From NCBI RefSeq assembly GCF_050947875.1, contig NC_134570.1:109276622-109340621 (forward strand): a stretch of 64,000 bases of DNA, read 5' to 3'. How positions within the stretch are numbered: the first letter of the stretch is position 1; each line of letters starts with the position of its first letter. The notes under the pieces are model-generated. The model saw only the letters and a list, made by a program, of their open reading frames with translations, was not told the origin of the DNA and did no database searches. The translations under genes were made by a program, and so were the position numbers. Of this stretch, positions 58,166 to 64,000 are shown one piece after another. The DNA comes from Dermacentor variabilis (taxonomy: Eukaryota; Arthropoda; Arachnida; Ixodida; Ixodidae).

Positions 58166-61153
58166 CCTGGCGTTCTTTAACGTGTACCCTATGCACGGTA
58201 CACGGGCGTTTGTATGCGAGGTTCGATCTCGCTTCGCAGCGTTTGTAAGGGGCTTAAGTGACGCTTTGTTTTATCGGAATGTTTAGAGGCAACTGCTTCT
58301 TTAACGGCCTTATTCGTTTCCCCCGAGCACATCCTCGATATTGCGGTTGCTTGAGATATGCCTTAGAAGAGAGATAGCTCAACGCAATGGCTGCGGTTTT
58401 CTGCAACATATGGTATTGCTGTTTCATTCTCGCCAGAAAATTCGCTTAATATTTTTGAAATCGTTACACCTTGACGCTGTCTGAGCGGACTGAGTACGCA
58501 GATTGCCTCTTCGCGTGCACATTCCCTGTTATCGTTTGAGGCGTACAGGCATTGCGCTCCCAGCCGCAAATGATTAAGCCTGGCTTTGGCGCGAGCGCCC
58601 ATCTACGCTGGCCGGCGCTGCTTCACCTTTAAGCATATCGTGTCGCTTTTTTTCTTCCAAAACACTAAAGAAAAGTAATACTCATAAGTTGCTAAGACTT
58701 TAGCCTTGTATGTTTCCAAGCAGATCACTACGGAAATTTCATATTGCGATAACTGCAGTCGGAAGGGGAGCTCGCCGACGTACGCAGGGGAATCGTTTCG
58801 GTGGCGCTGCGCCAGCTTGCGCTTCACCCGTGCATTTGGTGACTCCCTTCACTAGCGCGCGCATTTTTCATTACCTAATTCGTAACTACTCTTATTGAAG
58901 TGACCTCGCCGCCGCTTATTCGGCAATGACATGTGTATTCATCGGTAGCGAGATCATTACAACATGTGTATAGCGGCATCGAGTAGGGCGGAGTCGTTCG
59001 AGATATGAGTGCGCACCGACGACGGAGTGCCTGTACTAGTTAGCTACAGAAACAGTGCTACGGCAAGGGCAGAATAAAAAAAATAAAGCGGTTGAGACCT
59101 TGCATCAGTCAAGAAAACGAAGTGCCTACTTAACGCGAGCTCAACTTGGTATAACTGTGCTTCGTTGCGCTTGTACGTATGCGCGACGCACCCGGCGCAC
59201 ACGAGGACTATGTTGTTCCAAACTGCGGTAACGTCGCGTGGACAAAAAAAAAAAAAAAAAAAAAAAAGGAACGTATGACGGGTACACCGGCAGGTTTCTC
59301 AACGACAAGGTGCAGGAGCACCGAAATAATGCATGCGCTACGTCATGCAGTGCAAGGTCATCTCGGCATTCACTGCTGCGACCATGACTGCGTCCCCCCC
59401 CCCCCCCCCTCCACCAACCGTTCTTGATCAGCGCATTGTACTAGCAAGGAGCAGGTCGCAGTCAACACGTGAAATAATAGCAGTAGAAGCACTTTGCAAG
59501 CCCGGCGACTGCTGCGTAGGCGCCCCCCTTATCGCACCATCACGGCTCGAGCGTGATTAGCTGGCCGGGTTGTGGGGAATTCGTGGGTGATCGCGCTATG
59601 AGCGATTCGGCTCGTCTCCGTTATCACTGGCTTCGTTCCCGTAGACGCCGATGCTTATATCCTGCTCTTCTGAAAATAAAAAGGTACCGAAATTCTGAGA
59701 ATCGCCTACTAATGCATAAGCATTGTCTGGCTCGGCTGTGACTTCGTTTTTGCTTATTCAAGCAAAATTGCGCTTACTTGCTTTTTCTAGCTTATGCGCG
59801 TCTCCCCATGACCTCTCCGTTGGCAGAGAATGCTTAGGCTTTAGTAGCATATTGTCAGATTTTCTCACCGCATCCGGCTTCTTCAACGCAATCGTGCCAA
59901 TTGAGCCGGAACACCGGGCACGAGTGCGCCTCGATGGAGCAGAGCTGTCGAGAGGGAACAAACAACAGCTGCCGTAGTAGCGCGTGAAGCATTGCGTGAG
60001 GGTCGAGTGCATCGCCTGGATGCCATGTCCCCCCTCACTGTCGCAGGCCTGTGTTGTGAGCGCGTTCCTCGTCCAGGCAAGCTAACGCCTGCGTTCCGAC
60101 TGCGCCCCGCCTCGGTAAGGCCCAATGAAATCACGCCAAGAGTCTCAACGCGCTCGCTTGCCCGCGAGGCGTACATAACTCGAAGGACACTCAGCAGCAT
60201 TCAGTTGGACATTGGGCTACCCCAAAATCTCAAGTTGGCCCGCACCCAAATTTAAGTTGTCCCACCCCAAAATTTCACGCTGGTCCAACCTCAACTTTCA
60301 CGTCGGCCCACCCGCAAATTCAAGTAGGTCCACTCCCACATTTAAGTAGGCCCACTCCAAAATTTTAGTTGAACAAGCTCCTAATTTAAGTTGGCCCACC
60401 CCATAATTTAGCTTGGCCCACCCCCAAATTTCAGTTGGCCCACCCACAGATTTCAAGTTGGTTCACTCCCAAATTTAATTTGGCCCCCATTCATATTTCG
60501 AGTTGGCCCACCTAAATTTAATGTAGCCCACGTTCAAATTTTAAGTTGACCCACTCCCAAATTTAAGTTGGCCCACCCCACATTTCGAGCTGGCCCACCC
60601 CCAAATTTAAAGTTGGCCCACAACCAAATTTCAGTTGGTCCATCTCCAAATTTCAGTTGGTCCATCTCCAAATTTCGAGTTGACGAAATCCCAAATCTCA
60701 AGTTGACCCACCCCCAAATTTCATTTGGCCCACTCATACTGTAAGCTTCCCCATGCATATTCTAAGGACCCTTATCACATATCCATTCCCAGCCGTGGAC
60801 CTTACTTGGACCGACCCGGCCTTATCTGCCGGTAGCTCAGCGGCACGGCGCTGCTGTCAGTTGTTGAAGATGGCGGTTGTGCTTCACAGCTCCACGGCGT
60901 ACGAGCATGGAAGTGTGGTTCGTTTTCTAGGGAGCTAGGGACGAACGCCCATGGTGGTGTTGCGAGTTCGCAAAAGGCCGTCAAAACTTGCATGACAATG
61001 AGCGATCGGGGAGGCCGCGTGCGTCACTGACTACTAAAGGCGTATCCAAAATTTAGTACTGTGATGGGACAAATGTCTGAGCCAGTGAGGGAACTATGTG
61101 GAAAATTAGTGTAAGGTACGTACAATGGTCACATTTGTAGTTGCCTGTATGCA
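58166..61153 (+). repeat. direct duplication, copy B (about 2.99 kb)
   Basis: Second copy of 55009-57965. Differences include a longer A run near 59246-59267, a longer C run (59394-59409), an about 10-bp deletion near 58825 and one extra minisatellite unit. Its first 67 bp are the remaining SINE fragment. Confidence 0.9.
60210..60735. repeat. 22-23-bp minisatellite array, copy B (about 25 units)
   Basis: Same array as 57040-57560 with one extra unit (a second GTTGGTCCATCTCC unit near 60655). Confidence 0.9.
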
Positions 61154-61206
61154 CCGCATTTTGGCTAATAAAATATAGGGGCAAAGACTTTTTGATTCGT
61201 CCCGTA
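60838..61206 (+). pseudogene. internally deleted mariner remnant, copy B, with right terminal repeat
   Basis: Same transposase pieces as copy A (EHGSVVRFLGS; NERSGRPRAS near 61000). Because copy B continues past the gap position, its right end is visible: GGGGCAAAGACTTTTTGATT then CGTCCCGTA (about 61178-61206), which reads inverted as a mariner-like terminal repeat with the typical CAAAAAG core. The left terminal repeat was not found. Confidence 0.6.
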
Positions 61207-62175
61207 TCTCTATGAGTACCCTCTTTTTATTTTGTATTTTTCTTGCTTTACATTGTTTCTTATCGCTTAAAAGCTACCAATCATCTACATTTATACTATC
61301 ATAACGATTCGATGTCCTAACTTCGCGAATTATGCATTTTTGGGCAGATACAAGTCATTACAATTTTCGCGTGACAGGGCTTGGGAGCTCGCCAAAGATT
61401 GCTTGCGCATTAAAAATCAATTGGAAGTCATCACTGCTTCTTGTCTCTACGTTTCCCCTCCAAAAACCAATCCTGCACTGCGCAGAACAACACCATGAAG
61501 CAAGCGCCGCTACCATATCTTTACCCCTTTTCTAAAGATCCGTATCTTTTGTACTTCCATGCTATGTGCGACTGTTATCTCTGCTTGTTTTATTCTTTCA
61601 GTGGTGTAATCTGTAATCCCTGCAATAAATCTGTTATAAATAGGCGCATCGTCAGTTCATTTCACTTGACGCTTCTCTTCACCTCGCATAACACAAGAGA
61701 TGAAAAAAACTCGTTATTTCTTAGAGGACAGAAGTCGAGACGCACTCTGCAGCCACGAAGCCGCTGCTGCTATACTTACGCCAGTAAGAACTTACAGGGA
61801 TTGTTTTGACTTTTGTCTTCTGGGCTCGATTTATTTGTTTATTCCTAGATTTATAACTTTAGTTTTATTCATTTTTATTCTCCTCTTCACGACAATTCAG
61901 ACACCTCGTCTGAAGTAGCAAACCCTGCGTATAGAAGGGCTGGCTTGCTCAACTTTCATTAAACTCTTTCTCTCTCTCTCTCTCCCCGAAAGAAGGGAAA
62001 GTACTGAAAATAGTCCCACAACAATCACCTAAGCATACATCGCAACTATGAATATTCATATAGCATAGCCACGTAGCTACGTGTGACAAGCTCGTGGTCC
62101 AGGAAAGCCAGCCAAAGGACACATTGCCGTTGCCTTGGTTTAAGGACGAAGGACGCTCGACGCATAAAATGTTCT
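61207..62175. other. no gene recognised; CT run at 61967-61984
   Basis: AT-rich anonymous DNA. Frames of up to 122 codons show no domain. Confidence 0.4.
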
Positions 62176-62290
62176 TTCCCTCTATCCGTTTCCTGCACTT
62201 AGTTCCCAGCTCGTCCTATCTACCGAGTGTAGGGTAGCAAACGAGACACTAATTATTCTGGTCAGCTTTCCTCTAGTTTTCACGTGCTGC
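62176..62290 (+). repeat. orphan LINE 3' end, partial
   Basis: CCGAGTGTAGGGTAGCAAAC followed by CTGGTCAGCTTTCCTCTAG resembles the 3' UTR of the GA-tail LINE family in plus orientation, as at 38203-38310. The TC tail is absent. Confidence 0.5.
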
Positions 62291-63148
62291 GCTCTCTGAC
62301 GCATAGAAGGCGCCAGCTGCTTGCACACCTTCAAGGGCCGAGCTCCACTGATTGAATGGTAAGCAACGGGGTTACCAAGGCGGCGCCAATGACGCCGCAG
62401 AGCCCGCTTGATCTTGGGAGAGGGGAGGAGTCGCCTGGCGGTATTTGCTTCGAACACGCTACGGCTGCACAGCCGATGAGGGCGGAGATATGAGACAGAT
62501 CAAACTGGTCCGTGTGCTTCGGAGGAACGTAATTGGACGTTGGTGCACAAAATCTTCAGTTTATAATCCCGGGATTGTAAGTTGAACAACCCGTATATTC
62601 GCCGGCAGCTGAACACGGGTTGAACTTGCCCCGTTCCGACAACTAAACTCGTCTCGATACTGCCCCCTTTCCATCCTATCTCGAGCAGCGCGCATCATTA
62701 AGACGGGACATGGAACCGAAGGAAGAGTGACGCCAATTATAGTGCACAGTTTCTGAGCGCAACGGTTTATTATTATTCGAAATATTATTCCCATCAAAGG
62801 AGCGTTCGTAGTTTGCTGAACATAAAACAGTGGTTGCTTCGTGCCAAACTTTTCAATCAGAAGTTTTGAACCGAACTTGGCGTTGGTTCAAGTGAGAGCT
62901 GTGCGCAATCGGAAGAAGGGCGGAGGGTGCTGAGCGGTGTACCACTGGCTATTCGTGTGCAAAATGTTATTCCTTGTTCGAGAGTTCTCATTTGACCACA
63001 TCTGATGACTATTTGATGCAGGTGCGTCGAGAAGATGGCATCAGGTATCTTTAAAACTGGAAGCACCGCTTGAGTGTTTCTAGCTCAGGAAATTCGTCCG
63101 TGCTGCGCTAGACTATCAAGAAGACCTGTTCGCTCGCTCGCTCACTCC
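62291..63148. other. no gene recognised
   Basis: Anonymous sequence. No domain in the short frames. Confidence 0.4.
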
Positions 63149-63152
63149 TGAA

Positions 63153-63957
63153 GGGGACACTAAAGGCAAATATTCAATAAAGCTAAAGTGATAGGTTAGT
63201 GCTCGAGAATCTGTAAGGCGTGAATATTATCGCGAACAGAGCCTTAATAATCGTGAAATTGAGGTAAAAGCACGACATGGTTAGAGACTACCCCGAGAAA
63301 TTCATCTACTTGCCCGATGGCGAAAGCACTCCTCAGTTAAATTCTGTCACTAGTAGTCAACCACTGATTGCACAAAACATCCTCGTATTGCACTATAAAA
63401 CGAAATAAAATGCTACTTGTCCAGTTCTATTTTATGTTTAGACAAAAGAACTAATTGAAATTACCCTTGAGAACCACGCGGGCACTCGAACGGTTAAGTT
63501 TTCTCTCGACTCCGCGCCGCCCACGCTTTCGCGTTTCAGTAGTTAACGCGTAGTGCTGCGCTGGTTTTGCTGGCTCGCGAGACTCGCACAAACTGCAAGT
63601 AGCAGAGAATTCAGCTTCCATGACATGTCGCGAGATGCCCGAACGGTCTACACTACTTGGACAAAAAGCAGCTGCAGTGGAGAATCCGCCGCTTTGACTT
63701 TTTTCTGTCCTGGCTCGGTACCGCCGTCTGTCAGACGCTGTTTTACTCACCGACGGCAGCAAAAGGCGGTGATGGCCTATGCAACGTCACCGCTTCTCCG
63801 GTTGGGTGACGGGAGATTTGAATTTCGAGAAAGGTATTCGGCCCTTCAGATGCAATTTTCTCGTAAACTAAGTCTTGGCGAAAAATAAGCGTTGCGAGGT
63901 TTCTGGAATGGTATTTAAACAGTCCACGCCGACTTAGTATTAGCCATTAGTGGCCCT
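63153..63957. mobile_element. piggyBac-type MITE (805 bp) with TTAA-like flanks
   Basis: The left end GGGGACACTAAAG follows TGAA (63149-63152), a one-base variant of TTAA. The right end CATTAGTGGCCCT is followed by TTAA (63958-63961). The ends match the MITE at 1980-2487 with a few substitutions. The GC-rich middle (63480-63790) opens frames of about 100 codons on both strands, without recognisable transposase motifs. Confidence 0.75.
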
Positions 63958-63971
63958 TTAACTCCCTCCCT

Positions 63972-64000
63972 TCTCACTCACTCACTCACTCACTCACTCA
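63972..64000. repeat. TCAC tetranucleotide microsatellite, cut by window end
   Basis: Tandem CTCA units to the last base. Confidence 0.95.

Noticed and set aside
57915..58248. Frames running through the N gap
   Set aside because: They translate undefined bases.

Overview
The window is eukaryotic and is best read as intergenic DNA of a large, repeat-rich arthropod genome, most likely a hard (metastriate) tick. The reasons are copies of a tRNA-derived SINE that I recognise as the tick Ruka type, several decayed arthropod-style LINEs, dense simple-sequence tracts, many short inverted-repeat (MITE-like) elements, and no bacterial gene organisation. The species call is an inference. Only one host protein gene is clear: an intronless, apparently intact UBE2Z-like ubiquitin-conjugating enzyme at 3630-4514 on the minus strand. 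I saw no rRNA gene, functional tRNA, CRISPR array or operon.

Layout, 0-13 kb: low-complexity GAC/GATG sequence interrupted by a 671-bp foldback element with TA flanks, TAGA and AAT microsatellites, a piggyBac-type MITE with TTAA flanks, the UBE2Z-like gene, a LINE C-terminal relic, a repeat with about 140-bp sub-units, a 203-bp foldback carrying two perfect NRF1-type palindromes, and a 4.18-kb DNA transposon (8428-12604). That transposon has inverted repeats of about 645 bp and a broken DDD-type transposase.

13-33 kb: LINE 3' ends with (GA)n/(TC)n tails, two Ruka-like SINEs with clear target-site duplications, a CR1/L2-like LINE relic (about 22.96-24.65 kb, plus), and a nearly full-length I-clade LINE (about 25.52-31.12 kb, minus). 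The I-clade LINE has an open gag-like ORF1 and an ORF2 (endonuclease, reverse transcriptase, RNase H) that stays in one frame but carries three stop codons. A degenerate L1/CR1-type ORF1 follows at 32.8-33.4 kb.

33-54 kb: mostly anonymous AT-rich DNA with several repeat families recurring in the window (called A to E here), an endonuclease-domain LINE fragment (38.4-39.5 kb, minus), another I-like LINE tail (46.36-46.9 kb), and AT, GA, AAAC and CCGT microsatellites.

54.9-61.2 kb: a segment of about 3 kb is present twice in direct orientation, separated by exactly 200 N. Each copy holds an array of about two dozen 22-23-bp units with regularly spaced AAATTT cores and ends in an internally deleted mariner transposase remnant. 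The final part holds a second piggyBac-type MITE (63153-63957) and ends inside a TCAC microsatellite.

The genes do not form a pathway. The window is a record of layered transposition. Its most unusual items are the long-TIR transposon, the duplicated curved-DNA-like minisatellite next to an assembly gap, and the CpG-rich foldback element with NRF1-like sites.
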